Below, one piece after another: positions 45,943 to 55,449 of a stretch of DNA of 64,000 nt. The stretch covers positions 714,125 through 778,124 of the forward strand of contig NZ_KQ033885.1 in assembly GCF_000967265.1 (NCBI RefSeq), written 5' to 3'. The notes beneath the pieces are model-generated. The model was given only the letters and a program-made list of their open reading frames with translations, had not been told where the DNA came from and searched no databases. A program made the translations under genes and the position numbers. The stretch is from Bifidobacterium mellis. Lineage in GTDB: Bacteria; Actinomycetota; Actinomycetes; Actinomycetales; Bifidobacteriaceae. Every line of letters begins with the position of its first letter. The stretch's first letter is position 1.

Positions 45943-46917
45943 ATGTGCGCATCACCGGCGATGACAACCTCTGGCGAAGATGTCGACTATGCCCTGCGCG
46001 TCAGTGACCTGGGGAAAAGCTACGCCAAGGCCGACGGCACGGGTTTCCGCCTGCACCAGGTCACCATGGACCTGCCCATGGGCTACATCATGGGATTGAT
46101 AGGCCCCAACGGCGCAGGCAAATCCACCCTGATCCGGCTCTTGCTCAATATGACCCGCCGAGACAGCGGAGAAATCAGCATTCTGGGCCGTGATCCCTTG
46201 AGCCGGGAGGAGGAGGTCAAAGCAGACCTGGGTGTGGTCTTCGATTCCATTTATTTCCCGGAGGCATGGAAGGTCAAGGCCGTCGAGCCAGTGATGGCAC
46301 CCATGTATCCCTCTTGGGACAGTGATCGCTACCACGACTATCTGCGTCGGTTCGGTCTGCAGGAAAACCGCAAAATCGGCAAGCTCTCGCGTGGCATGCA
46401 GATGAAGCTGATGCTGGCCGTCGCCCTCAGCCACGATGCAAGGCTCTTGATTCTGGATGAGCCCACCAGTGGTCTGGATGTCCTGGCCAGGGACGAGCTC
46501 ATGGATATTCTGCTGGACTACATCGGCGACGGCCGTCACTCGGTGCTTTTCTCCACCCATATCACCACGGATCTCGAACGGGTGGCTGACTTCGTTACCT
46601 ATATCAATCGGGGGTCTGTCTTCTACACCGGCCCCAAGGACGAGTTGATGGAGGCTTTCCAGGTCGTAAGAGGGGGGCCGGACGATCTGGCTGGAGCGCA
46701 GATACCATATCTGATGGGCTTGCAGCGCTCCGCCACAGGTTTCGAGGCTCTGGTGCCTGCCGAACACTTGAAGGATTTTCTGGCATCGGCTTCCCCTGCC
46801 GCCGTGGAGCCTTCGGATGGCCGCTACCTGGTGGAGCGGGCCGACTTTGACAACATCATCAGACTGACCGCGGGCTCACCTGCCGCGACCGACAGGAATA
46901 AGGAGGTGGAGTCATGA
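45943..46917 (+). CDS. ABC transporter, ATP-binding protein
   Basis: 324-residue ATPase of the exporter type (CcmA/YtrB-like). Walker A GLIGPNGAGKST, Q-loop region VVFDSIYFPE, signature LSRGMQMKLMLAVAL (LSGGQ-like), Walker B LLILDEPTSGLDVLA and switch His in STHIT. The last 90 residues are an extra domain of unknown role. The ATG at 45943 is chosen from AAGGAA upstream. Coupled to the next gene by a four-base overlap (ATGA). Confidence 0.87.
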   Translation: MCASPAMTTSGEDVDYALRVSDLGKSYAKADGTGFRLHQVTMDLPMGYIMGLIGPNGAGKSTLIRLLLNMTRRDSGEISILGRDPLSREEEVKADLGVVFDSIYFPEAWKVKAVEPVMAPMYPSWDSDRYHDYLRRFGLQENRKIGKLSRGMQMKLMLAVALSHDARLLILDEPTSGLDVLARDELMDILLDYIGDGRHSVLFSTHITTDLERVADFVTYINRGSVFYTGPKDELMEAFQVVRGGPDDLAGAQIPYLMGLQRSATGFEALVPAEHLKDFLASASPAAVEPSDGRYLVERADFDNIIRLTAGSPAATDRNKEVES

Positions 46918-47630
46918 AGGCGATAGCCAAGCAGATCAGGTTGGACATGCAACGTTTCTCAGGAGCAGGGAGAACCTGGGTCGGTGTGCTGATTTTCATG
47001 TCCGTGCCCCTCATCGGAATCCTGCTGAACCTAGTCATGGCCCTGACAGGCAATGACGGGGAAGATGCACGGACTGCGTTGACGGGAGCAGTAGCCAGCA
47101 TGGGAATCGGACTGCTTGTAGGCCTGGTATTCGGTATGTTCGTCGATTTCAGCAATACGGCAATTCGCTTGAACGGTCTGCTGCCCATAACACGTGATCA
47201 CCAGGTATTCGGACGCTATGCTGCTGTAATTCTGCTGGTCCTAGTTCAGTCTTGCGGCTATGCAATATTCTTCTTCTACGCTACTGATTCATTTTTGCAT
47301 GGTCAGGACCATTGGCGCGACACTGTCTTGTTTGCTTCGGGATTGTTCCTGTTGGAGTCTTTGCTCTTTGCGGTAGCTACACCCTTGTTTTATTGGCTGG
47401 AGCCAGTTAAGGCAATGATAGTCTTCCTGGCGCTTCTTGGTTTGGTGCCAATCATGGCCCTTATCGGCAGTTTGCTGCCCTTGGACTGGGGGACCTTCTG
47501 GAATTCAATCATGCGATCTTTGACTTCCGACCTGTGGCGGCCGATGGTCCTCGGGCTGGCCTTGATTCTGGCGGTTGATATGGTTTCGATAGTCATATCT
47601 CGCAAGGTCTATGCCAGGAAGGAGATCTGA
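46914..47630 (+). CDS. ABC-2 type permease (DUF-class membrane protein)
   Basis: 238 residues with about six hydrophobic helices. No sequence motif; assigned as the membrane partner by its coupling to the ATPase and its topology. Lower G+C than neighbours over the second half. Together with the GntR and ATPase it resembles ytr-type exporters linked to cell-envelope stress or antibiotic response; the substrate is unknown. It converges on thrC with 17 bases between. Confidence 0.75.
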   Translation: MKAIAKQIRLDMQRFSGAGRTWVGVLIFMSVPLIGILLNLVMALTGNDGEDARTALTGAVASMGIGLLVGLVFGMFVDFSNTAIRLNGLLPITRDHQVFGRYAAVILLVLVQSCGYAIFFFYATDSFLHGQDHWRDTVLFASGLFLLESLLFAVATPLFYWLEPVKAMIVFLALLGLVPIMALIGSLLPLDWGTFWNSIMRSLTSDLWRPMVLGLALILAVDMVSIVISRKVYARKEI

Positions 47631-47647
47631 GCCAATTTGTCCAGGTT

Positions 47648-49129
47648 TCAGGACTGCATGACCGCGTGGCGGACGTAGTCGGACATCTCCCTGGGATCGA
47701 TGCAGTCCTGAAAGCGCACAGGTGCGCTTTCCAGGGCGCGCAGAGCCTTGGGAGGCCTGGTGTTGGTGGCCTCGGCCAGGATGTCCATGCAGCCGAAATC
47801 GCTGTCCGGGGTCTCCAGACCCAGGGATTGGCAGACCACCCGGGGGAACTTGTAGGGGCTGGCCGTGGACAGCAGCACCCGGGGTACGGCAGGATCCCTG
47901 TCGGTCTGCCCGGTCATGACCTGGTAGCCGCAGGCCGTGTGCGGATCGATCAGGTATCCACGGTCCTCCCAGCAGCCGCTGATGGCAGAGGCCACCTGGT
48001 CCTCGTCGGCCCAGCCGCAGGAGAAGAGCCCGCGGATTCTGGTCAGCAGAGCCTCAGGCACCTGGTAGCGTCCTGTGGACTCCAGGTTGGCCATAAGCGA
48101 GGCAATCAGTTTGGTGTCGCCGTCGGCCATGTAGTAGAGCATCCGCTCCAGGTTGGAGGAGATCAGGATGTCCATACTGGGGGAAGTGGTGGTGTAGAAG
48201 GGGCGGTTGCGGTCGTAAACGCCTGTGGTCAGGAAGTCGTTGAGAACCCGGTTGCGGTCCGCGGCCACGGTCAGCCGGGCCACCGGAAGGCCCATCATTT
48301 TGGCATAGTATCCAGCCAGCACATCGCCGAAGTTGCCGGTGGGCACGCAGAATTCGACTGGATCCCCAGGTCCGATCACACCCCGTTCCATCAGGGAGCC
48401 ATAGGCCCGAAAGTAGTAGACGACCTGTGGAGCCAGGCGGCCCACATTGATGGAGTTGGCCGATGAGAGGACGGTTGAGGCCTTCTCGCTCAGTTCACGA
48501 GCCAGATCAGTGTCGGCGAAGATGGACTTGACTGCGGACTGGGCATCGTCGAAATTGCCCCGAACCGCGCAAACCCGCAGGTTGCTGCCCTCCTGGGTGA
48601 CCATCTGCAGGCGTTGGATCTGACTGACCTTGCCCTGAGGATAGAAGACGGTGATACCCGTGCCCGGCGCGTCCGCGAATCCGGCCAGCGCCGCCTTGCC
48701 TGTGTCTCCGGAGGTGGCTGTAAGCACCATGATTCGCTCATCATCGTCTCCGGCTAGCGCCATCAGTCTTGGCAGAAGCTGCAGGGCCACGTCCTTGAAA
48801 GCCGAAGTGGGTCCGCGGAAGAGCTCCAGTACGAAGTCGTTGCCGCCCAGATCCACCAGAGGGGTGATTGCCGTATCGGACCACTGTTCTCCGTAGGCTG
48901 CGTCCAGGCAGGAGTCCAGCTGAGCGGAAGAGTAATCACTCAGCAGTCTCGAAAGGACCAGTTTGGCCGTGCCCTTGTAGTCCAGGCCGGCAACCGAGGC
49001 GGGGTCGAGGGTCAGTGCGTCCAGTCCATCGCTGACGTAGAGTCCGCCGTCAGGGGCCAGGCCTCGTCTGATGGCCTGCTTGGACTGCAGCTGCTCCCTG
49101 CCGCCTCGGGTGCTGTGGTATGTGCTCAT
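47648..49129 (-). CDS. thrC: Threonine synthase
   Basis: PLP enzyme converting O-phosphohomoserine to threonine. 493 residues, the long class found in E. coli and yeast (N-terminus [10 protein letters not shown]). The PLP lysine is in [12 protein letters not shown], and phosphate-binding [11 protein letters not shown] and [18 protein letters not shown] ([17 protein letters not shown]) motifs are seen. GGAGGGG lies upstream of the ATG at 49129. Divergent from glyA across 203 bases. Confidence 0.94.
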   Translation of the reverse strand: MSTYHSTRGGREQLQSKQAIRRGLAPDGGLYVSDGLDALTLDPASVAGLDYKGTAKLVLSRLLSDYSSAQLDSCLDAAYGEQWSDTAITPLVDLGGNDFVLELFRGPTSAFKDVALQLLPRLMALAGDDDERIMVLTATSGDTGKAALAGFADAPGTGITVFYPQGKVSQIQRLQMVTQEGSNLRVCAVRGNFDDAQSAVKSIFADTDLARELSEKASTVLSSANSINVGRLAPQVVYYFRAYGSLMERGVIGPGDPVEFCVPTGNFGDVLAGYYAKMMGLPVARLTVAADRNRVLNDFLTTGVYDRNRPFYTTTSPSMDILISSNLERMLYYMADGDTKLIASLMANLESTGRYQVPEALLTRIRGLFSCGWADEDQVASAISGCWEDRGYLIDPHTACGYQVMTGQTDRDPAVPRVLLSTASPYKFPRVVCQSLGLETPDSDFGCMDILAEATNTRPPKALRALESAPVRFQDCIDPREMSDYVRHAVMQS

Positions 49130-49332
49130 GGTTGCCTGCCCCTCCGCCATGTCGCCGAACTGATCATTACCAGGGCATTCTACCCCGTGCAGGGGTCCGA
49201 ACCATTGCACTGCTCGGCTCGCGGAGGAAACTGTCTGTGGACGCCAGGGCCTGCCAGGGGTCGGCATGGCGTACAGTGTTGCCCACCAGCCCCTGTATCC
49301 GAGGCTGTACGTTACAGACAAAGGAGCGACCC

Positions 49333-50640
49333 ATGGTCGAAGAGAACCCGGTACAGCAATCCTACGATGTCCTGAACTCTTCGATCTCGCAGGTGGATCC
49401 GGAGATCGCAGCACTGCTGGATGGAGAGTTGGAGCGTCAGCGCGGCGGTCTGGAGATGATCGCCTCTGAGAACTTCGTGCCCAAGGCCGTCTTGCAGGCC
49501 CAGGGATCCGTGCTGACCAACAAATATGCCGAGGGCTATCCCGGCAGACGCTACTACGGCGGATGCGAGTGGGTGGACCAGGTCGAAAACCTGGCCCGGG
49601 ACCGCGCCAAGGCCCTGTTCGGCGCCGAATATGCCAACGTCCAACCGCATTCGGGCGCCCAGGCCAACGCCGCCGTCTACCAGGCGCTGATCAAGCCCGG
49701 CGACACCGTGCTGGGCCTGGCCCTGGACCATGGCGGCCACCTGACCCACGGTATGAAGATCAACTTCTCCGGACGCTTTTACCACGCTGAATCCTACGGG
49801 GTCGATCCGGACACCTTCCGCATCGAGCCCGAGATCATCCGCCAGCGGGCGCTGGAGACCCATCCGGCCTTGATCATCGGCGGGTGGAGCGCCTATCCGC
49901 GCATTGAGGACTTTGCAGCCATGAAGGAGATCGCCGATGAAGTGGGGGCCAAGTTCTGGGTGGATATGGCCCACTTCGCCGGCATGGTTGCGGCCGGTCT
50001 GCACCCCAGCCCGGTGCCCTATGCCGATGTGGTCTCCTCCACGGCCCACAAGACCCTGGGCGGACCCCGGTCAGGGTTCATCCTGGCCCGTCAGGAGTAC
50101 GCCAAGAAGCTCAACTCCTCGGTCTTTCCCGGCAACCAGGGCGGCCCGCTCATGCATGTGATCGCCGCCAAGGCTGTGGCCTTCAAGCTGGCCGGCACGC
50201 CTGAATTCAAGGAACGGATGGAGCGCACGCTGGAGGGCGCCAAGATTCTGGCCGAGCGTCTGATGGCCAAGGATGTGGCCGACAACGGCATCACCGTGCT
50301 CACTGGAGGTACTGATGTCCACCTGGTCATGGTGGATCTGCGCAACAGCGAGATGGACGGCCGTCAGGGGGAGGACCTGCTGGCCAGGATCGGCATCACC
50401 GTCAACCGCAATACGGTGCCCTTCGATCCGCGCCCGGCCTCCGTGGCCTCCGGTCTGCGGATCGGGACCTCCGCCCTGGCCACTCGCGGATTCGGCCCGG
50501 CCCAGTACGAGGAGGTGGCGGACGTGATCGGCACTGCGCTGGCCCAGGGTCCCCAGGCGGATCTGGATGCCCTCAAGGCCCGGGTGGACCGGCTGGTCGA
50601 GGCCTTCCCGCTTTATCCTGAGCTGGACCAGACCCACTGA
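49333..50640 (+). CDS. glyA: Serine hydroxymethyltransferase
   Basis: Interconverts serine and glycine, charging tetrahydrofolate with a one-carbon unit. 435 residues. The PLP lysine is in [11 protein letters not shown]; other signatures are [24 protein letters not shown] and [11 protein letters not shown]. The ATG at 49333 follows AAGGAG at six bases and decides the start. A terminator follows. Confidence 0.96.
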   Translation: MVEENPVQQSYDVLNSSISQVDPEIAALLDGELERQRGGLEMIASENFVPKAVLQAQGSVLTNKYAEGYPGRRYYGGCEWVDQVENLARDRAKALFGAEYANVQPHSGAQANAAVYQALIKPGDTVLGLALDHGGHLTHGMKINFSGRFYHAESYGVDPDTFRIEPEIIRQRALETHPALIIGGWSAYPRIEDFAAMKEIADEVGAKFWVDMAHFAGMVAAGLHPSPVPYADVVSSTAHKTLGGPRSGFILARQEYAKKLNSSVFPGNQGGPLMHVIAAKAVAFKLAGTPEFKERMERTLEGAKILAERLMAKDVADNGITVLTGGTDVHLVMVDLRNSEMDGRQGEDLLARIGITVNRNTVPFDPRPASVASGLRIGTSALATRGFGPAQYEEVADVIGTALAQGPQADLDALKARVDRLVEAFPLYPELDQTH

Positions 50641-50649
50641 TCGGCCCTT

Positions 50650-50683
50650 GGAGGTGGGAGGCGCGGCAATGCCCTCCCCCTCC
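50650..50683 (+). terminator. Terminator after glyA
   Basis: GGAGG-T-GGGAGG (50650-50661) pairs with CCTCCC-CCTCC (50673-50683) apart from one bulged T, 11 bp in all, followed by TGTCGTCATT. Confidence 0.65.
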
Positions 50684-50708
50684 TGTCGTCATTGCCCTCG
50701 CTGAGGGT

Positions 50709-50714
50709 TACAAT
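50709..50714 (+). promoter_or_regulatory. Predicted proA -10 box
   Basis: TACAAT about 54 bases before the proA ATG, just after the glyA terminator. No good -35. Confidence 0.4.
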
Positions 50715-50767
50715 CGGTACAGAATATGGGTCTGGCGGACCCTTGAGGGCGAAAGGATCTGACGAAC

Positions 50768-52072
50768 ATGAGCGAAAACGAGAACTCCGATCGTCAGGAT
50801 GTGTTCAACCAGGTCTGCGCCATGGCCGATGCGGCGGCTGCTGCACAGGCAGGTCTGGCAGGCATGACCGGCCAGACCAGGAATGCCCTCTTGCTGGCCC
50901 TGGCCGATGCCCTGATCGATCAGGCCGATCAGATTGCCGCTGTCAATGAACAGGACTGCACCCAGGCTTTTGAAGAAGGAATGAGCGCCGGACTGATTGA
51001 CCGTCTGCGCTTGGATAAGGTTCGCATCGCGGATGCCGCCCGGGGCGTGCGTATGGTGGCCGGGCTGACTGATCCCCTGGGCGAGGTGGTTCGCGGCCAT
51101 GACATGCCCAACGGCATGCGGCTCAATCAGGTGCGGGTCCCCCTGGGCGTGGTGGCCATGATCTACGAGGCCCGGCCCAATGTCACCATCGATGTGGTGG
51201 CCCTCTGCCTCAAGTCCGGCAATGCGGCCCTCCTGCGAGGGGGTCATGCGGCCGAACGCACCAATCGCGCCCTGGTGGAGCTGATAGGCGGGGTGCTTCG
51301 TGAGCAGGGGCTGGATCCGGCTCTGGTGGCTTCCGTGGACCGATACGGTCGCGAGGGGGCCCAGGCTCTGATGAAGGCGCGCGGTCATATCGATCTGCTG
51401 GTGCCCAGGGGTGGCCGGGGGCTGATTCGCAGCGTAATTGAGCAGGCCACCGTGCCCACCATCGAGACCGGTGCCGGCAATGTCCATATATACGTGGACC
51501 GCTCGGTGGACATGGATCAGGCCATCCCCATCATCGTCAACGCCAAGACCCAGCGGGTGGGCGTCTGCAACGCCGCCGAAAAACTGATCGTCCACCGGGA
51601 TGTGGCCGCTGAATTCCTGCCACGTGTGGCGCAAGCGCTGACCCAGGCCCAGGTCGAGCTGCACCTGGACGCGGTCTCCATGGACATCCTTGCCGGGCAT
51701 GGTCTGCCCGAAGAGCTGCTGGTCCGCGCAGAAGAGGGTGACTGGGATCGTGAGTATCTGGACTTGAAGATGGGGGTACGTGTGGTGGACTCCCTTGACC
51801 GGGCCATCGAGCACATCAACCGTCACTCCACCGGCCATACCGAGGCCATCCTGGCCCGGGACTACGAGGCTGTGGAGGAGTTCTCCCGCCGGGTGGATTC
51901 GGCTGTGATCATGGTCAATGCCTCAACCAGATTCACCGATGGTGGCATGTTCGGCATGGGCGCGGAGCTGGGCATCTCCACCCAGAAGCTGCATGCCCGA
52001 GGACCCATGGGCCTGCAGGAGCTTACCACCACCAAATGGATCGGCTACGGCAGGGGGCAGGTGCGGCCGTGA
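50768..52072 (+). CDS. proA: Gamma-glutamyl phosphate reductase
   Basis: Second step of proline synthesis: reduces gamma-glutamyl phosphate with NADPH. 434 residues of the aldehyde-dehydrogenase fold. Signatures: [19 protein letters not shown], the catalytic Cys in [14 protein letters not shown] and [18 protein letters not shown]. The GAAAGGA upstream fits. The next gene overlaps its stop (GTGA). No proB is in the window. Confidence 0.95.
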   Translation: MSENENSDRQDVFNQVCAMADAAAAAQAGLAGMTGQTRNALLLALADALIDQADQIAAVNEQDCTQAFEEGMSAGLIDRLRLDKVRIADAARGVRMVAGLTDPLGEVVRGHDMPNGMRLNQVRVPLGVVAMIYEARPNVTIDVVALCLKSGNAALLRGGHAAERTNRALVELIGGVLREQGLDPALVASVDRYGREGAQALMKARGHIDLLVPRGGRGLIRSVIEQATVPTIETGAGNVHIYVDRSVDMDQAIPIIVNAKTQRVGVCNAAEKLIVHRDVAAEFLPRVAQALTQAQVELHLDAVSMDILAGHGLPEELLVRAEEGDWDREYLDLKMGVRVVDSLDRAIEHINRHSTGHTEAILARDYEAVEEFSRRVDSAVIMVNASTRFTDGGMFGMGAELGISTQKLHARGPMGLQELTTTKWIGYGRGQVRP

Positions 52073-52626
52073 ACGAGAAGATCGAAGAGCTCTTCCAACG
52101 CGAGCACGACAATCCGCGTATCTGGCTGAGGGTGGCTTCAGAGCGGCTGAGCCTGCTGCGGTACGTCTTTCTGGTCCAAATCGAGGACGGCATCCCGGAT
52201 GCGGACCAGCGTTCCTGCCTGGAGTACGCCGATGCGGTCCTGATTGGCTGGCCTGATGAACATGCCGATGATGTGCATGACTTGGATCAGGACCAGCTCA
52301 ACCAGGTCAGGCACGACATCACCGTCATGGAGGAGCGTGTGCCGGTCTTCCGCAAACAGGAGCAGGAGGGTCGCATCGCCGACCTGTCCGATTCATTGGT
52401 AGCCATCACCGGATGCGTGGCCCAGGTCCGTCGGGCCTACCAGCCGGGCTTCCCCCTGCCCACCTACTCCGAAATCCGTCGCGTGGTCCAGGAGGAGTGG
52501 AATGCCGACATGGAGCGGATCGATCCTGACCGGGTCAACCCCAGCGCCGAGCAGATGCGCCAGGAGGCCGAGTCCGAGAACGAGGAGAACGCCTCGGAAG
52601 CCAGACGGGAGGGCGAGCAGGCGTGA
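52069..52626 (+). CDS. Hypothetical protein between proA and nadD
   Basis: 185-residue, acidic, hydrophilic protein with no family I recognise. GTG at 52069 overlaps the proA stop by four bases, and its own stop overlaps the nadD start the same way, so the three are translated together. The first 150 residues look helical ([18 protein letters not shown]...); the end is a Glu/Asn-rich tail. The coupling suggests a role in or near NAD or proline metabolism, but this is inference. Confidence 0.75.
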   Translation: MNEKIEELFQREHDNPRIWLRVASERLSLLRYVFLVQIEDGIPDADQRSCLEYADAVLIGWPDEHADDVHDLDQDQLNQVRHDITVMEERVPVFRKQEQEGRIADLSDSLVAITGCVAQVRRAYQPGFPLPTYSEIRRVVQEEWNADMERIDPDRVNPSAEQMRQEAESENEENASEARREGEQA

Positions 52627-53312
52627 ACCGGATGATGTCTGAACTGTCCAAGGAGGGAGAAACCGGGCAGGAGCCATCGGAAATTGACGGGTCCTGTAGG
52701 CCTGCCCACCATAACCGCCGACCCCGGGTGGGGATCATGGGCGGCACCTTCGACCCCATTCACAATGGCCACTTGGTGGCTGCCTCGGAGGTGGCCTGGG
52801 TCTACGACCTGGATGAGGTCATCTTTGTGCCCACCGGCCGCCCGGCCTTCAAACTGAACAAGACGGTGACCAATGCCGAGGACCGCTATCTGATGACCGT
52901 GATTGCCACGGCCTCCAACCCCAAGTTCACGGTCTCCCGGGTGGACATCGAGCGTCCTGGCATCACCTATACTGTGGACACCCTGCGCGACATCAAGCGC
53001 ATGCGCCCCGACAGCGACCTCTTCTTCATCACCGGGGCGGACGCTGTGGCCGAGATCATGCGCTGGAAGGATGCCAACCGGATGTGGGATCTGGCCAAGT
53101 TCGTGGCCGTCTCCCGACCCGGCTACTCCTCCAGCCTGGACGACCTTCAGGTGCCTGCCCAGCGGGTGGATACCCTGGAGATTCCGGCCCTGTCCATCTC
53201 GTCCACGGACGTGCGGCGTCGTTCGGCCCGGGGCATGCCGGTCTGGTACCTGGTCCCGGACGGGGTGGTGCAGTACATCAACAAGCACGGGCTCTATCGC
53301 TCTGCTTCCTGA
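52623..53312 (+). CDS. nadD: Nicotinate-nucleotide adenylyltransferase
   Basis: Joins nicotinate mononucleotide and ATP to deamido-NAD. 229 residues. The nucleotidyltransferase motif [17 protein letters not shown] is at about residues 40-56, and [14 protein letters not shown] is the ISST motif. An extra ~35 N-terminal residues precede [11 protein letters not shown]; an in-frame internal start is possible. GTG at 52623 overlaps the previous stop. Confidence 0.93.
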   Translation: MNRMMSELSKEGETGQEPSEIDGSCRPAHHNRRPRVGIMGGTFDPIHNGHLVAASEVAWVYDLDEVIFVPTGRPAFKLNKTVTNAEDRYLMTVIATASNPKFTVSRVDIERPGITYTVDTLRDIKRMRPDSDLFFITGADAVAEIMRWKDANRMWDLAKFVAVSRPGYSSSLDDLQVPAQRVDTLEIPALSISSTDVRRRSARGMPVWYLVPDGVVQYINKHGLYRSAS

Positions 53313-53415
53313 GCTTCGCATACCGTCGGACTCGCCAACACGGACTGTCCGGCTGTGTCAGCGCGCGCCATTATTATGGGGGCTGTCCGCTTCAGCGAAA
53401 ACAACGTTTGGAGAT

Positions 53416-54432
53416 ATGGTGAGCGCGATACTCAAAGGCAGACCAGGAAAAAATCTCATACTTGTCACAGGCCGGGCCCATCCCAGACTCGCGGCGGACG
53501 TGGCCGATCAACTCGGCATTGACGTCCTCGAGACGACAGCCTACGACTTTGCCAACGGCGAGATGTATGTGCGTTATACGGAGTCGGTGCGTGGAGCCGA
53601 TGTCTTCGTCCTGCAGACCCACTCCGACCCGGTCAACAAGTCCATCATGGAACAGCTGATCATGATCGACGCCCTCAAGAGGGCCTCGGCGCGATCCATC
53701 ACCGCAGTCTGCCCGCTCCTGGGCTACTCCCGTCAGGACAAGAAGCATCTGGGCCGCGAGCCCATCTCCTGCCGGCTCATGTTCGACCTGCTCAAGACGG
53801 CTGGCGCGGACCGGATCATGTCGGTCGACCTGCACGCCGCCCAGTCCCAGGGCTTCTTCGACGGGCCTGTGGACCACCTGATCGCCATGCCTGTGCTGGT
53901 GGACTATGTACGTGACAGGATGGACCTGTCCAAGGTGGCTGTGGTCTCGCCGGATGCCGGCCGCATCCGGGTGGCCGAGCAGTGGGCCCAGCGCCTGGGA
54001 GGCGTGCCCCTGGCCTTCATCCACAAGACCCGTGACATCACCCAGCCCAACAAGGCCGTGGCCCACCGTGTGGTGGGCGACGTGCGCGGCCTGGACTGCG
54101 TGCTGGTGGACGACCTGATCGACACCGGCGGCACCATTGCCGAGGCCTGCAACGTGCTGGATGAGGCTGGCGCCAACTCCATCACCATCGTGGCCACCCA
54201 TGGCGTCATGTCCGGACCTGCCGTGGAACGGCTCAAGTCCTGCAAGGCCAAGGAGGTCATCCTGACCGACACGGTCCCCATTCCCCAGGAGAAGCGTTGG
54301 GACGGCCTGACCGTGCTGTCCATCGCGCCCCTGCTGGCCTCGGCCATCAAGGCGGTCTTCGAGGACGGCTCGGTGGCACGGCTCTTCGACACCTATCCGG
54401 CCCATCACGGCCAGGGCTTCCTCTTCGCTTGA
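53416..54432 (+). CDS. prs: Ribose-phosphate pyrophosphokinase
   Basis: Makes PRPP from ribose 5-phosphate and ATP for nucleotide, NAD and amino-acid synthesis. 338 residues. PRPP loop VLVDDLIDTGGTI; catalytic loop region DAGRIRVAEQW; TAVCPLLGYSRQDKKHLGREPIS is the ATP-flexible loop. The usual class I enzymes have about 310-330 residues. ATG at 53416 with GGAG just upstream. Confidence 0.95.
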   Translation: MVSAILKGRPGKNLILVTGRAHPRLAADVADQLGIDVLETTAYDFANGEMYVRYTESVRGADVFVLQTHSDPVNKSIMEQLIMIDALKRASARSITAVCPLLGYSRQDKKHLGREPISCRLMFDLLKTAGADRIMSVDLHAAQSQGFFDGPVDHLIAMPVLVDYVRDRMDLSKVAVVSPDAGRIRVAEQWAQRLGGVPLAFIHKTRDITQPNKAVAHRVVGDVRGLDCVLVDDLIDTGGTIAEACNVLDEAGANSITIVATHGVMSGPAVERLKSCKAKEVILTDTVPIPQEKRWDGLTVLSIAPLLASAIKAVFEDGSVARLFDTYPAHHGQGFLFA

Positions 54433-54477
54433 AGCCCCGCCTGCACGGCATGGCGTGGCGTAATCGTCCGGCTGTGG

Positions 54478-54514
54478 CATAATGAACCTGGCGGGGCCCC
54501 AGGGTCCCGCCTTT
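54478..54514 (+). promoter_or_regulatory. Predicted tRNA-Gln promoter and leader hairpin
   Basis: CATAAT (54478-54483) is a likely -10. It is followed by GGCGGGGCCC (54490-54499) and GGGTCCCGCC (54502-54511), a 10-bp inverted repeat (one G-U pair) ending in TTT, which reaches the first base of the tRNA. The hairpin may end prs transcription or form part of the 5' leader cut by RNase P. Confidence 0.5.
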
Positions 54515-54584
54515 CCCCCATGGTGTAAAGGCAGCACACGGGTCTTTGGAACCCTTAGTCTTGGTTCGAATCCAGGTGGGGGAG
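54514..54584 (+). tRNA. tRNA-Gln (anticodon UUG)
   Basis: Cloverleaf seen by eye: acceptor TCCCCCA pairs with TGGGGGA; D-arm GTGT/GCAC; anticodon loop CTTTGGA with anticodon TTG; T-arm CTTGG-TTCGAAT-CCAGG. 71 bases, CCA not encoded. The outermost anticodon-stem pair is C-U, unpaired. No group I intron. Confidence 0.93.
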
Positions 54585-54651
54585 CTTACGCTCGCCGATT
54601 CCGGTCGGAGACGGCCTCCTTGGGGTCGGTGACCAACCGAAAGGAACTGTC

Positions 54652-55449
54652 TTGGCAGTCAAGAAGATCGAAACCTGGCTCACCGACATGGACGGCGTGC
54701 TGGTGCACGAGAACACGGCCCTGCCCGGAGCTGCCGAATTCATCGACACCCTCAAGCGCAACAACCGCCAATATCTGGTGCTGACCAACAACCCCATCTA
54801 CACCCCTCGTGACCTTTCGGCCCGCCTTGGTCGTTCGGGCATCGACGTGCCCGAGGATCGGATCTGGACCTCGGCCCTGGCCACTGCCGACTTCGTATCC
54901 CGGACCATGCCACGGGGATCGGCTTATGTGATCGGCGAGGCCGGACTGACCACGGCCCTGCACGAGGCCGGCTTCATTCTTTCCGACATCAAACCGGACT
55001 ATGTGATCCTGGGCGAGACCCGGACCTACTCCTTTGAGTCCATTACCACAGCCATCCGCCTGATTCTGGGCGGCGCCCGCTTCATCTGCACCAACCCGGA
55101 TGCCACAGGCCCCAGCGAGAACGGCGTCCTGCCGGCAGCCGGCGCTGTGGCGGCCCTGGTGACCAAGGCCACCAACCGGGAGCCCTACTTTGTGGGCAAG
55201 CCCAATCCAATCATGTTCCGCACGGCCCTGAACAGGGTGGGCGGCCACTCCGAGACCACGGCCATGATCGGCGACCGGATGGACACCGACGTTGTGGCCG
55301 GAGTCGAGGCCGGCCTGAACACTTTCCTGGTGCTGACCGGCATCACCACACGATCCGAGGTGGAGACCTTCCCCTACCGCCCGGACCAGGTGGTGAACTC
55401 CATTCAGGATCTGATCGACATCGCCGAGAGCGGGGTGGTGGAGTTTTGA
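54652..55449 (+). CDS. HAD-IIA family phosphatase (NagD-like)
   Basis: 265-residue phosphatase of the HAD-IIA branch. Motif I WLTDMDGVLVHE near the N-terminus, motif II LVLTNNPIYTPRDL, lysine in VGKPNPIMF, motif IV MIGDRMDTDVVAG. Possible substrates are nucleotides or sugar phosphates; NagD has nucleotidase activity. TTG at 54652 is the start (AAAGGA upstream). Its stop overlaps glmU (TTGA). Confidence 0.87.
   Translation: MAVKKIETWLTDMDGVLVHENTALPGAAEFIDTLKRNNRQYLVLTNNPIYTPRDLSARLGRSGIDVPEDRIWTSALATADFVSRTMPRGSAYVIGEAGLTTALHEAGFILSDIKPDYVILGETRTYSFESITTAIRLILGGARFICTNPDATGPSENGVLPAAGAVAALVTKATNREPYFVGKPNPIMFRTALNRVGGHSETTAMIGDRMDTDVVAGVEAGLNTFLVLTGITTRSEVETFPYRPDQVVNSIQDLIDIAESGVVEF

Noticed and set aside
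49130..49332. Folate or SAM riboswitch before glyA
   Set aside because: I looked for conserved junctions and pseudoknot elements and recognised none in the 203 bases.
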